Shown here: positions 15,353-24,104 of the stretch, piece by piece
Position numbering within the stretch: the first letter of the stretch is position 1
Layout: the number at the start of each line of letters is the position of its first letter
Source: Herbaspirillum sp. meg3
GTDB taxonomy: Bacteria > Pseudomonadota > Gammaproteobacteria > Burkholderiales > Burkholderiaceae_D
Length of the DNA stretch: 64,000 nt
Assembly (NCBI RefSeq): GCF_002257565.1
Contig: NZ_CP022736.1
Location: 2,728,001-2,792,000 of the forward strand
Direction of reading: 5' to 3'
Program-made: the position numbers and the translations under genes
Notes under the pieces: model-generated
Seen by the model: only the letters and a program-made list of their open reading frames with translations
Database searches by the model: none
What the model was told of the DNA's origin: nothing

Positions 15353-17791
15353 CTAAGCCGCCTTTGCTGTCGCCTTGCTCTTTGTAGTTCTGGGCTTGGC
15401 GACAGCTTTTTTTACTGTCTCTGTTTTTGTTTTTGCTGCGGCAGGCTTCCTGACCGCAGGTTTGGCGACGGTCTTCTTCGCCACAGCCTTCGCGGCAACT
15501 TTGGCGACCGGCTTTGCGGCCGGTTTGACAGCCGCCTTGGGCACCTTCGGTTCCGGTTTCTCCAATGCGTCTGTCAGCTTGCGCGCCAAGCCGATCACCC
15601 GTTGCGGGTCGACACCCAGTGTACCGATCAGGAACTCGATAATTTCCGAACGTGGATTCGCCAGCGTTGGCTCGATCATCATCACCGCTGCCGAGACGGC
15701 CAGCGCACGTTCACGGGTCGCCGTGTCGGGTAGTAATTGTTCCAGTGCATTCAAGGCTTCAATCGGCGCCACGGCAGTGATGCGCGCCTGCTCTTTCAAC
15801 AACTGCACCCAATTGGTCTTGGCAGAAACGCTGGAATGCATGCTCGGCAATTGCGCCAGCAGACGCGCCAGACGCAGACTGCGACGCTCAAAGGCACCGA
15901 TGGAAATCATCCCTGCAACCACAATACGGCACACCGCTTCGGCGAACCCGCCTTCGGCAATGTGGGCCAGCGCGGATTCGCGATAGCTTTCCAGCTCGCG
16001 CAAGGCGCGTGCATGCGCGACGTCAGCATCCGGCTGTTGCGGTTTGAGCCAGGCACCAAGGCCTTCAGGGCCGAACACCTGGCGTGTCGTCTTGACCGTA
16101 CGTGCATCGCGGCGGTCACGGTAGGCATTGAGCTCCTCGGTGATCTGTTCTGCCATCTTCTTTTCGAACTGCTTGAGCGGATGATCGCTGTCGACCGTGA
16201 CACGATTGGCGCGCGCTTCTGCGGCCTTTTGACGGATGAACGGCGCCAGCATGAAGCTGTCGGAAAACATCTGCCGCTGCATGCGCAAGGGATTCATCTT
16301 GACCATGGCATTAGCGACTTCGCGCGTGGCAGTCATCTTCACCCACGGACGCACATAGGTCTTGTAGAGGTTGGCATTAAATTCCGACCATTGCGCAATG
16401 GTGGAAAACATCGCCTCTTCCTCGCGGCCCTCCGGATTGATCTTGCGGATGTCTTCCATCGTGCGATGCTGATAATGCACGGTGTAATCGCCCGGCTCCA
16501 GCTCGTCCCAGCGTTGCTCCTCTTTGCCGGCCTTGGCTTCCAGCTTCATCTCGTACAGGCCGGGCGGCAGGCTTTCGATGACGTCCAGCGAGGTCACCAG
16601 TTGATCGTGTTCCTTCAGCGCAATCGAGCCGCCAACGAAGATGCCCAAATGGCCGACGCTTTCGTGCAGCACATAGATAATGGTGCGGCCCGCAGCGGCA
16701 ATGGCACGTTCGTCGCCCCAGGCATCGATGATCCAGTTCAGCGCTTGCGGCGGCGGTGTGATGTTGTCGCCCCAGGAGGCGAAGACCACGATCGGCGAGG
16801 TAATGTCGCGCAGGTTGATCGCCTTGTCGCCGGCCATCATGGTGCCGCGCGCGAGCTTGTTGCCGACGAACAGGTTCTCGACGATGGACTCGATTTCACT
16901 GCCGGTCATACGGAAATAGCCACCCCACCAACGCTCGAACTCAAGGAAGCGTTCGGCTTCTGTGTCGACGTTGGACCAGAGGTTGTAATACTTGCTCCAC
17001 AGTGTGTTGGCAGGATTGAGTTTCTCGAAATTCTCGACCAGATGAGCGCCGTCAAAACGATCTGCACCCATGTCGCTGGTCATCGATGCCAACCAGGAAC
17101 CACCCAGCGACGCACCGCTGTAGCGCATCGGGTTGAGTGTAGAGCTGCCCGCCCAGTAGGACACTGGCGCACCAACAATCATCAGCGGGCCGAACAAATC
17201 CGGACGGCGCGCATTCAGGGCCATCATCGCCCAGCCGGCCTGGCAATTGCCGATCACCACCGGTTTGGCTGTGCATTGCGGGTGACGCCTGATGACTTCT
17301 TCGAGGAACAGTGCCTCCGTATCCATGACCGTCAGCAGCGTCTGGCCATCTTCCGGCTCGGGGCGGAATGTCACGAAATACACCGTGTGCCCGGCGCGCA
17401 TGGCCATGCCCACTTCCGAATCGAACTTGAAGCCGCCGATGCCCGGACCATGTCCTGCGCGCGGATCGACCACCATTACCGGACGCGCATCCGCCTTCAC
17501 CGGCATGCTGGCCGGCGGCTGCAAACGCAGCAAGGCGTAGTTGCAGGGATTGGGCAGATCGTGGCCATCCATCACCACCTCGTGCTCAAACTTCAGCAGC
17601 GGCGGCGTGCCCTGGTCGAGATGCTCCAGATAGTTGTTGCCGCGATCAAGCAAGGTATCGAGGAAAAGATACGTACGCTGCATGGCGTCCGTCAGGTAGG
17701 CATTGACGTCGCCCAGTTGCGGAAAAACGGAAGCAGAAGCGGCTTGCGGCGCGGTTTCCTCGGTTTGACCAGGTTTCTTACGCGTTGCCAT
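15353..17791 (-). CDS. DUF3141-type alpha/beta hydrolase with histone-like tail
   Basis: 812 residues, resembling the DUF3141 proteins and distantly the PHA synthases. The core (about 60-400) has an alpha/beta-hydrolase pattern: VVDPRAGHGPGIGGF, then the nucleophile-elbow VVIGNCQAGWAMMA where Cys takes the serine place as in PHA synthases, an acid region near SPIVVFASWGDNITPP and a His in LHESVGHLGIFVGG. A helical region follows. The last 60 or so residues are almost only Ala, Lys, Pro, Val and Thr in AKPAAKPVAK-like repeats, resembling histone H1 or the DNA-binding tail of PhaF and AlgP. The start at 17791 follows AAGGAG. No phasin, synthase or depolymerase gene is adjacent, so a link with polyhydroxyalkanoate is inference. 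Confidence 0.8.
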   Translation of the reverse strand: MATRKKPGQTEETAPQAASASVFPQLGDVNAYLTDAMQRTYLFLDTLLDRGNNYLEHLDQGTPPLLKFEHEVVMDGHDLPNPCNYALLRLQPPASMPVKADARPVMVVDPRAGHGPGIGGFKFDSEVGMAMRAGHTVYFVTFRPEPEDGQTLLTVMDTEALFLEEVIRRHPQCTAKPVVIGNCQAGWAMMALNARRPDLFGPLMIVGAPVSYWAGSSTLNPMRYSGASLGGSWLASMTSDMGADRFDGAHLVENFEKLNPANTLWSKYYNLWSNVDTEAERFLEFERWWGGYFRMTGSEIESIVENLFVGNKLARGTMMAGDKAINLRDITSPIVVFASWGDNITPPPQALNWIIDAWGDERAIAAAGRTIIYVLHESVGHLGIFVGGSIALKEHDQLVTSLDVIESLPPGLYEMKLEAKAGKEEQRWDELEPGDYTVHYQHRTMEDIRKINPEGREEEAMFSTIAQWSEFNANLYKTYVRPWVKMTATREVANAMVKMNPLRMQRQMFSDSFMLAPFIRQKAAEARANRVTVDSDHPLKQFEKKMAEQITEELNAYRDRRDARTVKTTRQVFGPEGLGAWLKPQQPDADVAHARALRELESYRESALAHIAEGGFAEAVCRIVVAGMISIGAFERRSLRLARLLAQLPSMHSSVSAKTNWVQLLKEQARITAVAPIEALNALEQLLPDTATRERALAVSAAVMMIEPTLANPRSEIIEFLIGTLGVDPQRVIGLARKLTDALEKPEPKVPKAAVKPAAKPVAKVAAKAVAKKTVAKPAVRKPAAAKTKTETVKKAVAKPRTTKSKATAKAA

Positions 17792-17979
17792 GGATCCACT
17801 CCTTAGATGGTGGTGTGACGATTTATACAACGATCCGGAACATCATACCGAGAAAGATGAGATCAAATTCTCTGATCTCTGCGACAATAAAACCGCAATT
17901 CTTTGAATTGAGTGTACGCAGAATTTGTGAAGTCGTAGTTACCGATTTGATGCAAAGTTGGCAAAAAGGGGAACACCGC

Positions 17980-18840
17980 ATGGAACTGAAGAGTCTGGTT
18001 GATCAGCCGAACAAGCTGCCCACTGTCCCCAAAGTCGTACAGCAGCTCATTGAGAGCTTCAATTCCGAAGACATCTCCGCCACAGAGATCGCACATCTCA
18101 TCGCCAGTGATCCGGCCTTGAGCGCCAAATTATTACGCCTGGCCAATTCCGCCTACTTCCATGTCTCTCGCACCGTCGGGACCGTTGACGACGCGCTGCG
18201 CATGCTCGGTTTCGTGATGGTACGCAACCTGGTACTGGGCAACGGCATGGTCGCCGCTTTCAAGAACACCAAGGGTATGGATTTGCAGCAGTTCTGGCGC
18301 TACAACCTCTACACCGCCTGCGCGAGCCGCTGGCTGGCACACAAGGGTGGTGACAACGGCGACGCCGTATTCACACTGGGCATGATGCACGGCATCGGCC
18401 AGTTGCAGATGCATGCCGTCGCGCCGGCAGAGATGGCGCCGCTGGACAAGCAATTGAATGTCCTCGATGCCGGTCGCGCCGCATTGGAAAAAGAAAAACT
18501 CAGCTTTCACTATGGCGAAGTCTCGGCCGAACTGGCGAAGATCTGGAATTTCCCGGAAACCCTGAGCACCGCCCTGCAAGACGTCCCTGATCCGCTTTCG
18601 CCAAGCCCGTTCAGCAAATCCGCCGCCTGGGTTCACCTCGGTGCCTGGCGCGCCCGCGCCGAAGTACTGGAGCTGAGCGATGAGGAAATCGTGGCAAGCT
18701 ATCCGACTGCCGTTGCCAGGAAGCTGGGTGTCGATGCCAGCTGGGTACCGGCATTGGTGGCACACGCCAAGGACCGGGCTGATCGCGCCATGCCGGCATT
18801 GAAAGAATTGACTGCAGGTTTGGATGCGATGTTGGAATAA
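17980..18840 (+). CDS. HDOD domain signalling protein
   Basis: 286 residues. The N-terminal two thirds form an HDOD domain: LPTVPKVVQQLIESFNS, then IAHLIASDPALSAKLLRLANSAYF and VDDALRMLGFVMVRNLVLG. HDOD proteins are catalytically empty relatives of HD phosphohydrolases that act in bacterial signalling, often downstream of two-component or cyclic di-GMP systems. No further output domain is seen; the C-terminal 80 residues are helical. The start at 17980 follows AGGGG and gives MELKSLVDQPNKLP; the frame is open further upstream but without homology. Divergent from the DUF3141 gene. Confidence 0.85.
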   Translation: MELKSLVDQPNKLPTVPKVVQQLIESFNSEDISATEIAHLIASDPALSAKLLRLANSAYFHVSRTVGTVDDALRMLGFVMVRNLVLGNGMVAAFKNTKGMDLQQFWRYNLYTACASRWLAHKGGDNGDAVFTLGMMHGIGQLQMHAVAPAEMAPLDKQLNVLDAGRAALEKEKLSFHYGEVSAELAKIWNFPETLSTALQDVPDPLSPSPFSKSAAWVHLGAWRARAEVLELSDEEIVASYPTAVARKLGVDASWVPALVAHAKDRADRAMPALKELTAGLDAMLE

Positions 18841-19110
18841 GCCAATTCGGGGCCGCATCGGTTCGATGGCGATGCCTCGTTCTGCGAAGGACATCCCGCC
18901 GGTCATTGCGCACTTTTTGTACGGCTAAAGCAAAGCCGCCGCTTCACGATTCAACACCTCTCTCACTTTCCTGCGCCCCGAGAACATAGCTTTATCACAT
19001 ACGTGTTACTGTATGCTGATCGCTGTCAACATCACCGTCTTTCCCGTTTTCTGCAAAACTGCAAATCTCTCACCCTTCCGACCGGCACAGTGTAGTTGCG
19101 ATGTTCCGGC

Positions 19111-19851
19111 ATGTATCTGAATACCTCGTGCGAAGGGCTCTCGATTTACTATTTCATCATTACTTGTGAACACGGGGGCAATGTCATCCCCGCGCCCTAC
19201 GACGTTTTGTTTCGCGACGAGCGGGCCTTGCTCGACTCTCACCGCGGCTACGATGCCGGTGCGCTGGTGATGGCGCAAAAGCTCGCGACGGCCTGCGACG
19301 GCGCGCTGGTAACCGCCACCGTGAGCCGTTTGCTGGTCGACCTCAATCGTTCTATCGGTCATCCGCGGCTTTTTTCAGCGACAACACGCCGTTTATCGCC
19401 TGCGATGCGCGAGGAAATTCTGGCGCACTACTATCGCCCCTATCGCGCGCAGGTCGAAGCACTGGCCAGGCAAGCCGTGTCTGAGGGAAAGCGCGTCATT
19501 CACATCTCTTCGCACAGTTTTACGCCTGAACTGGACGGCAAAGTGCGCCGCGCCGATGTTGGTTTGCTCTATCACCCCGGGCGGGATGGCGAGGTCAAAC
19601 TGTGCGCGCAGTGGCAATCGACGTTAGCCGCAGCCGCACCGGCACTGCGCGTACGTCGCAATTATCCTTATGCTGGCAAAGGGGATGGTTTGACCGCTTA
19701 CTTGCGCACGCACTTCTCGCCGTCTGCGTATATCGGAATCGAGCTGGAGGTTAATCAACATATCGTGCAGGAAGATGCGGCGCAGTGGGCGATGCTGGGC
19801 GCCTTGCTGCCGGATAGCTTGCGCACGGCGTGTGCACGGGATGTCCCATAA
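19111..19851 (+). CDS. N-formylglutamate amidohydrolase family protein
   Basis: A zinc hydrolase of about 246 residues in the FGase family, which in the histidine pathway splits N-formylglutamate into formate and glutamate. Family features are FIITCEHGGNVIP near the start, LLDSHRGYDAGA, LLVDLNRSIGHP, HISSHSFTPEL and a late IGIELEVNQH segment that holds the catalytic glutamate. No other hut gene is near, so the substrate may differ from formylglutamate. The ATG at 19111 was preferred; no good ribosome site is visible, and a TTG at 19096 is also in frame. It probably leads into the transglutaminase-like gene 130 bases downstream. Confidence 0.8.
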   Translation: MYLNTSCEGLSIYYFIITCEHGGNVIPAPYDVLFRDERALLDSHRGYDAGALVMAQKLATACDGALVTATVSRLLVDLNRSIGHPRLFSATTRRLSPAMREEILAHYYRPYRAQVEALARQAVSEGKRVIHISSHSFTPELDGKVRRADVGLLYHPGRDGEVKLCAQWQSTLAAAAPALRVRRNYPYAGKGDGLTAYLRTHFSPSAYIGIELEVNQHIVQEDAAQWAMLGALLPDSLRTACARDVP

Positions 19852-19981
19852 GTGCCCCCATCAATTTCCAGTCGCCGGCTCTTCGTTTTTACATTTTCTG
19901 CAGTTTTTTAATCTCAGCTGTTGTCATTGCGTCCTGCGTTTTGCAGGTGCCTTTGCAATAGATTGAACACCGGAACCCACC

Positions 19982-20788
19982 ATGAAAATCCATATCGGTT
20001 TTGAAATGATCTACGATTGCCCGAAGCCCACGCCCATGATCTTCAATCTGAATGTCCACTTCACGCGGGTATCGGATCTGGTAAGCCGTGACGATCTGAT
20101 GTTCGATCCACCGGTGCCAAGGACTGCTTACCGGGACAGTTTCGGCAATTGGTGTACGCGCATCGTCGCACCGCAAGGCCGCATGCGCATCTCTGCCGAT
20201 GCCATCGTCAACGACAGCGGCATTCCCGATGTGCTCTCGCCGCAGGCGCGGCAGCTTGCCGTACAAGACCTGCCGGAAGAACCGCTGCTATTCTTACTCG
20301 GCAGCCGCTACTGCGAAACCGATCGCCTGTCGGAAACCGCATGGCAGCTCTTTGAACACGCGCCCACCGGCTGGGGACGTGTGCAGGCGATCTGCGACTA
20401 TGTCCATCACCACATCACTTTCGGCTATGAAAACGCACGCATGACGCGTACGGCACTGGAAGCATTTCAGGAAAAAGTGGGCGTTTGCCGCGATTACGCG
20501 CATCTGGCCGTCGCCTTTTGCCGCTGCATGAATATTCCGGCGCGTTATTGCACCGGCTACCTGGGCGATATCGGCACGCCACCGCCGTATGGCACGATGG
20601 ATTTTGCGGCGTGGTTTGAGGTTTTTCTGGATGGCAGCTGGCATACCTTTGACGCCCGCAACAATACGCCGCGCATCGGCAGAGTATTGATCGCCCGCGG
20701 CCGCGATGCGGCCGATGTCGCACTCAACAACACTTTCGGCCCCAATACCTTGAGCAAATTCAAGGTCTGGACAGATGAAATCAGTTAG
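19982..20788 (+). CDS. Transglutaminase-like protein
   Basis: 268 residues with an N-terminal beta domain and a C-terminal papain-like transglutaminase core. The nucleophile lies in VGVCRDYAHLAVAFCR and the aspartate in WHTFDARNN. Between them the usual HAWFE motif reads DFAAWFEVF, so the histidine position appears to be Ala. Bacterial members of this group are probably peptidases or amidases rather than crosslinkers. The TPRIGRVLIARGRDAADVAL stretch following the Asp is common in the family. No signal peptide is seen. It may share an operon with the amidohydrolase gene upstream. Confidence 0.82.
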   Translation: MKIHIGFEMIYDCPKPTPMIFNLNVHFTRVSDLVSRDDLMFDPPVPRTAYRDSFGNWCTRIVAPQGRMRISADAIVNDSGIPDVLSPQARQLAVQDLPEEPLLFLLGSRYCETDRLSETAWQLFEHAPTGWGRVQAICDYVHHHITFGYENARMTRTALEAFQEKVGVCRDYAHLAVAFCRCMNIPARYCTGYLGDIGTPPPYGTMDFAAWFEVFLDGSWHTFDARNNTPRIGRVLIARGRDAADVALNNTFGPNTLSKFKVWTDEIS

Positions 20789-20880
20789 TTTTTATTTGCC
20801 ATTTCAACAACAACCTACTGATCAGTATTAATTCAGGAATCCCCCGATATTCTTTTTGTACGAGCGTGCCAAAATGAACT

Positions 20881-20942
20881 CATGAACACACGGCCAGCGA
20901 AACGCAAGGTTTGAATCGTGTTGTGTCGTCGGTGTGTTCATG
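20881..20942 (+). repeat. Perfect 11-base inverted repeat upstream of the receiver gene
   Basis: CATGAACACAC (20881-20891) is matched by GTGTGTTCATG (20932-20942) across a 40-base loop. A second smaller hairpin, GGCTC/GAGCC, follows directly and ends near the ribosome site of the gene starting at 20998. Function unknown; it could be a regulator site or an mRNA leader structure. Confidence 0.5.
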
Positions 20943-20997
20943 GGCTCCCCACAAGGTGAGCCTCCATTGAGACCCAATCTTTGTGAAGGTGACGAGC

Positions 20998-21426
20998 ATG
21001 CAACAATCCGACATCCTGCTGGTGGACGACAGCTCGGAAGTGGCTGAACTGACCAAGTATGCGATTCTGCGTAAAAAACTCACGGAAAAGTGGGAATGGT
21101 TCAGCGATGCCGAGGATGCCTCTGATGTGCTATTTCGCCATGAATACACCGCGCGACGCGACCTGCATCCGTTCCTCATCCTGCTGGATCTGCATATGCC
21201 GCGCCTGAGCGGACATGATCTGCTGCGCATGCTGAAGGGCAACAAGGCAACTTCGCATATCCCGGTGGTGATGTTTTCCACCTCGACTGATCGTGAAGAC
21301 ATCCGCAAGAGTTACGAACTGGGTGCCAACGGCTATCTGGTGAAATCTGCCGATGCGCACACACTGATGGATACGGTGACCGATGCGGTGTCTTACTGGA
21401 CGGCGCGCAATTTGCCGGCGCGTTGA
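20998..21426 (+). CDS. Single-domain response regulator (Rcp1-like)
   Basis: A stand-alone receiver domain of 142 residues without output domain. The acidic pair is in DILLVDDSSE, the phospho-Asp in FLILLDLHMPRLSG, the switch Ser/Thr in VVMFSTSTD and the Lys in GYLVKSAD. The insert around EKWEWFSDAEDASDVLF is typical of Rcp1-type regulators that pair with phytochrome or PAS-containing kinases. No kinase gene is adjacent. The start at 20998 has AAGGTGA at good distance; a GTG at 20983 is less likely. A structured leader precedes it and a strong terminator follows. Confidence 0.88.
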   Translation: MQQSDILLVDDSSEVAELTKYAILRKKLTEKWEWFSDAEDASDVLFRHEYTARRDLHPFLILLDLHMPRLSGHDLLRMLKGNKATSHIPVVMFSTSTDREDIRKSYELGANGYLVKSADAHTLMDTVTDAVSYWTARNLPAR

Positions 21427-21500
21427 TGAAAACGTTTGCAAGCACGTTACGCAAGGTCACGAGCAGGAATTGAGGAAACAAGAATATGGGGAACAAAAAT

Positions 21501-21540
21501 AAAAAGAGCCGCTCAACCACGTTGATGCGGCTCTTTTTTA
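21501..21540. terminator. Strong bidirectional terminator
   Basis: A long hairpin: AAAGAGCCGC pairs with GCGGCTCTTT and inside it TCAAC pairs with GTTGA around CAC. As precede it and Ts follow, so it works for the receiver gene and for the convergent PepSY gene. Confidence 0.85.
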
Positions 21541-21595
21541 AAGGCTTTCAGTACGCAAGAGGATGCTGTGACGCCATCTCTTCCGTGCTTGCCCC

Positions 21596-22912
21596 TTATG
21601 ACAGCGAGGCGCTTTCCCTGCCCTCCACCCCGTTACCCGCCTTGGCGGCAGCCGGTTTGATGCCGGATGTATTGCTTCGCGAAGCGGCTTCCTGTTCTTT
21701 TGCCTTGATCTTCTGGCGTGCCCGCGCCTGGCGTTTGCGGAACCAGATGATCACGCCCGTGACGCTGAGCATGGCAACCAGCGCACCCATGAAGGAAATC
21801 AGGATGCGCCCCGGCAAACCAAGAATACGGCCGGAATGCAACGGAAATTGAGCCTGAATAAACAGATCGCCTGCGCTGCCGGTACCCGGAACGCGTGCGC
21901 CCTCCGGCTTACCCGTTGCAGAATCAAAATATAGCCAGGCATTGCCCAAGCCGACGTCGCCGTGATCATTGCCGGGGACGAAGAAACCGACGCCATACAG
22001 GCCGAACATCGACGAATAAAAGACCCCGCCGGCCGGCACGTCAAAGCCGCGGCGTTTGCCCTCTTCAATGGCCAGCTGGGTGACTTGCTCACGCGTGATC
22101 TTCGGTTCAACAACCTTCTCCGGTGCGACCGGCGTGCGTGTTTCGAATGCGGTCGGGGTGATGGTTGAGAACACTTTGATGATCGGCTGCATGACCTGCA
22201 GATTGAGATTCATCGACACTGACGTCACCGCGAGCACCAACAGCAAGCCCCACACCCAGACGCCACCGGAGCGATGCAGGTCGAAGTTGAGCTTGGGACC
22301 ACCGTCTTTCCAGCGGAAAGCGAAGGATTTGCGCCAGCTCTTCCAGTTAGGGAAAGACAGCCACAGTGCGATAAAGCAATCCAGTGCCCAGACGATGCCG
22401 ATGATGCCCATGAGCCAGATACCGGTTTCGATGCCGCCGACGTCGGGCAGATGCATGGTGTAGTGCAGTTTGTAGAGGAAAGGCAGCAGGTTCTCGCGGC
22501 TGACCGAGATGGCGCCCCACATGCGGCGGCCCTGGATCTCGGCGGTAATCGGATCAACAGCGATCTGGTTGTAATCGAGGGTGTACGGCTTGCCGGTTAC
22601 GGGGTCAAGACGCGGCTCAATCATCATGGGGATGGTATGGCCGGGTTCGCTCTCGGTCAGGACATAGGTAACACGCAGCTTCGGTTCTTTTGCTTCGACA
22701 AGATTGGCCAGTTCAAGGCCCGGCTTGGCGATTGGCTGAGATGCGCCGACCACGCCTTGCTCTGCGCTGTTGGCATGAAACAGCGACGGATTGAGCATCG
22801 CGTCAAGTTCATGATCCCAGGAAATGATCGCACCGGTAGCGCCTGAAATGAACAGGAACACCGCGACGCCAAGGCCGAACCAACGATGTAAAAGGACGAG
22901 AACTGCACGCAT
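21596..22912 (-). CDS. PepSY-associated transmembrane protein (iron-uptake type)
   Basis: 438 residues in the PepSY_TM family, which includes reductases or partners of siderophore uptake. Four long hydrophobic segments are seen (about 10-35, 160-190, 215-240, 365-395), with LHRWFGL at the first helix and conserved His in KLHYTMHLP and FDLHRSGG that could bind haem. Two PepSY-like periplasmic regions lie between the helices. The last 40 residues are basic and Ala/Ser-rich. The start at 22912 gives MRAVLVLLHRWFGL, as usual for the family. A Fur-like site lies 290 bases upstream, but a terminator comes between. Function by family: iron reduction in the inner membrane, not proven. Confidence 0.82.
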   Translation of the reverse strand: MRAVLVLLHRWFGLGVAVFLFISGATGAIISWDHELDAMLNPSLFHANSAEQGVVGASQPIAKPGLELANLVEAKEPKLRVTYVLTESEPGHTIPMMIEPRLDPVTGKPYTLDYNQIAVDPITAEIQGRRMWGAISVSRENLLPFLYKLHYTMHLPDVGGIETGIWLMGIIGIVWALDCFIALWLSFPNWKSWRKSFAFRWKDGGPKLNFDLHRSGGVWVWGLLLVLAVTSVSMNLNLQVMQPIIKVFSTITPTAFETRTPVAPEKVVEPKITREQVTQLAIEEGKRRGFDVPAGGVFYSSMFGLYGVGFFVPGNDHGDVGLGNAWLYFDSATGKPEGARVPGTGSAGDLFIQAQFPLHSGRILGLPGRILISFMGALVAMLSVTGVIIWFRKRQARARQKIKAKEQEAASRSNTSGIKPAAAKAGNGVEGRESASLS

Positions 22913-22924
22913 AAAGTCACTTCA

Positions 22925-22968
22925 AAAAAATGCCAAGGCGGTCTTGCCCTTGTTGGAGCAAGACCGCC
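22925..22968 (-). terminator. Terminator-like hairpin upstream of the PepSY gene
   Basis: On the minus strand GGCGGTCTTGC pairs with GCAAGACCGCC (11 bases, ten-base loop), followed after six bases by a run of seven Ts, just before the PepSY start codon. It implies an upstream transcript that ends or is attenuated here. Confidence 0.55.
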
Positions 22969-23201
22969 GGCAGGTTCAGCTCATGTCGAGCTATTCAGAT
23001 CAATCGCAGACCAAATGCAAGTGCAGATCAGATTCAGCGTAACTTTATTGATGGCCGCGCGGAAAGCCGCATCGACCTTGCCGGTGCGAGCCGTGTAACT
23101 GGCCTCCACATAATGCAGTGACGGCTGTGACGGTGCACATGGCATATGCCGAGAACCTGAAGCACGAACCGGTCTCGGTGACGATTCAAGACAAAGCAGC
23201 C

Positions 23202-23220
23202 AATAAGAATGCTTATCATT
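23202..23220. promoter_or_regulatory. Fur-box-like site
   Basis: The minus strand reads AATGATAAGCATTCTTATT, close to the AATGATAATCATTCTCATT form of Fur boxes. It agrees with an iron-related role for the PepSY protein downstream. Confidence 0.45.
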
Positions 23221-23307
23221 TTAATTCACATGCAATATCGAACACAATCCCTCTCTTTGTAACGAGATCCGCAGCGCATCGGCCTGCTCTCCGGACTTAC
23301 TGATTGT

Positions 23308-23898
23308 TTAGTTTGGCCCTGCGCCAAAAAGATGCAATTGCGCGTATTGCAGCAACATGATGGTTTTGCCGTCGGCGATTTCTCCTTCGGCAATCATCAT
23401 CAACGCCTGCTGAATCGGCACTTCCATCACCTCGATATCCTCGCCTTCCGCAACATTGCCCCCGCCCTCGCCGGCGCGGTCATCGCCGGCATATTCACCG
23501 ACAAAAAAGTGCAGCTTCTCGGTCACTGAGCCGGGACTCATGAACACTTCGAATACCTTGCGCACCTCCCCCACGCGATAGCCGGTTTCCTCTGCAACTT
23601 CGTCACGGATGCGCTGCTCTGGACTGGCGTTATCAAGCAAGCCGGCCGGCGTTTCGACCAGAAAACCGTCATGCCCGTCGCGATACGTTGGAAAGCGGAA
23701 TTGCCGGATCAGGATCACCGTCCGTTTTTGCAGGTTGTACAGCAGGATGGTCGCGCCGTTGCCACGATCGTAAGTCTCGCGATTGAGTGTCTGCCAGACG
23801 CCATCGGCGCGCCGATAGTCGAAAGTGGTTTTCTTCAGCAAATACCAATCGTCGGACAAGACCTCGACATTGCGGATGCGGACGCGCTCGTTTTCCAT
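23308..23898 (-). CDS. nudK: NUDIX hydrolase, GDP-mannose pyrophosphatase type
   Basis: 196 residues. The start at 23898 has AGGAG at good distance and gives MENERVRIRNVEVLSDDWYLLKK, the NudK-type opening. The NUDIX box reads GLLDNASPEQRIRDEVAEETGY, with Asp-Glu in place of the usual Arg-Glu pair at the start of the REVAEE stretch. The RQFRFPTYRDGHDGFLVETPAG segment and the MSPGSVTEKLHFFVG segment are those of the ADP-ribose/GDP-mannose pyrophosphatase subfamily. Such enzymes split sugar nucleotides into sugar phosphate and NMP. Divergent from the DeoR-type regulator gene. Confidence 0.85.
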   Translation of the reverse strand: MENERVRIRNVEVLSDDWYLLKKTTFDYRRADGVWQTLNRETYDRGNGATILLYNLQKRTVILIRQFRFPTYRDGHDGFLVETPAGLLDNASPEQRIRDEVAEETGYRVGEVRKVFEVFMSPGSVTEKLHFFVGEYAGDDRAGEGGGNVAEGEDIEVMEVPIQQALMMIAEGEIADGKTIMLLQYAQLHLFGAGPN

Positions 23899-24003
23899 CT
23901 GTTTGCTCCTGTGCAGTGAATACGTGAATTCAGGCGTTACCGTGTGCGGGAATGTGCCTGCTTTATTTAAACTATCATGCAATATCGTGAAATATCAAGA
24001 ATA

Positions 24004-24035
24004 TTCGTGCAATAATTATTGTATTAATTCACGAA
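24004..24035. promoter_or_regulatory. Nested palindromes upstream of the DeoR-type gene
   Basis: A perfect 12-base palindrome CAATAATTATTG (24010-24021) is flanked by TTCGTG (24004-24009) and CACGAA (24030-24035). The region is AT-rich and lies 70-100 bases before the regulator start, so an autoregulatory site is plausible. Confidence 0.35.
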
Positions 24036-24104
24036 CTTGCACGTTTCTGCACGTACTCTTGTACACTGCCACCTCTTGCCCAATTGAACTCTCCGGGAAA
24101 ACGC

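Larger units (their letters stand above)
22913..23307. other. Intergenic region upstream of the PepSY gene
   Basis: 395 bases. It holds a minus-strand hairpin with Ts (22925-22968) and a Fur-box-like site (23202-23220). Open frames of 50-75 codons cross it on the minus strand, but none has a clear ribosome site or family likeness; a decayed or very small iron-regulated gene between the Fur-like site and the terminator is possible. Confidence 0.4.

Noticed and set aside
15737..17806. A 689-codon open frame on the plus strand, antisense to the DUF3141 gene.
   Set aside because: It is the mirror of a GC-rich true gene, His/Arg-rich, without ribosome site or family likeness.
23034..23219. A 61-codon minus-strand frame between the Fur-like site and the PepSY gene.
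   Set aside because: No ribosome site, composition unlike the neighbours; other frames over the same stretch are equally open.
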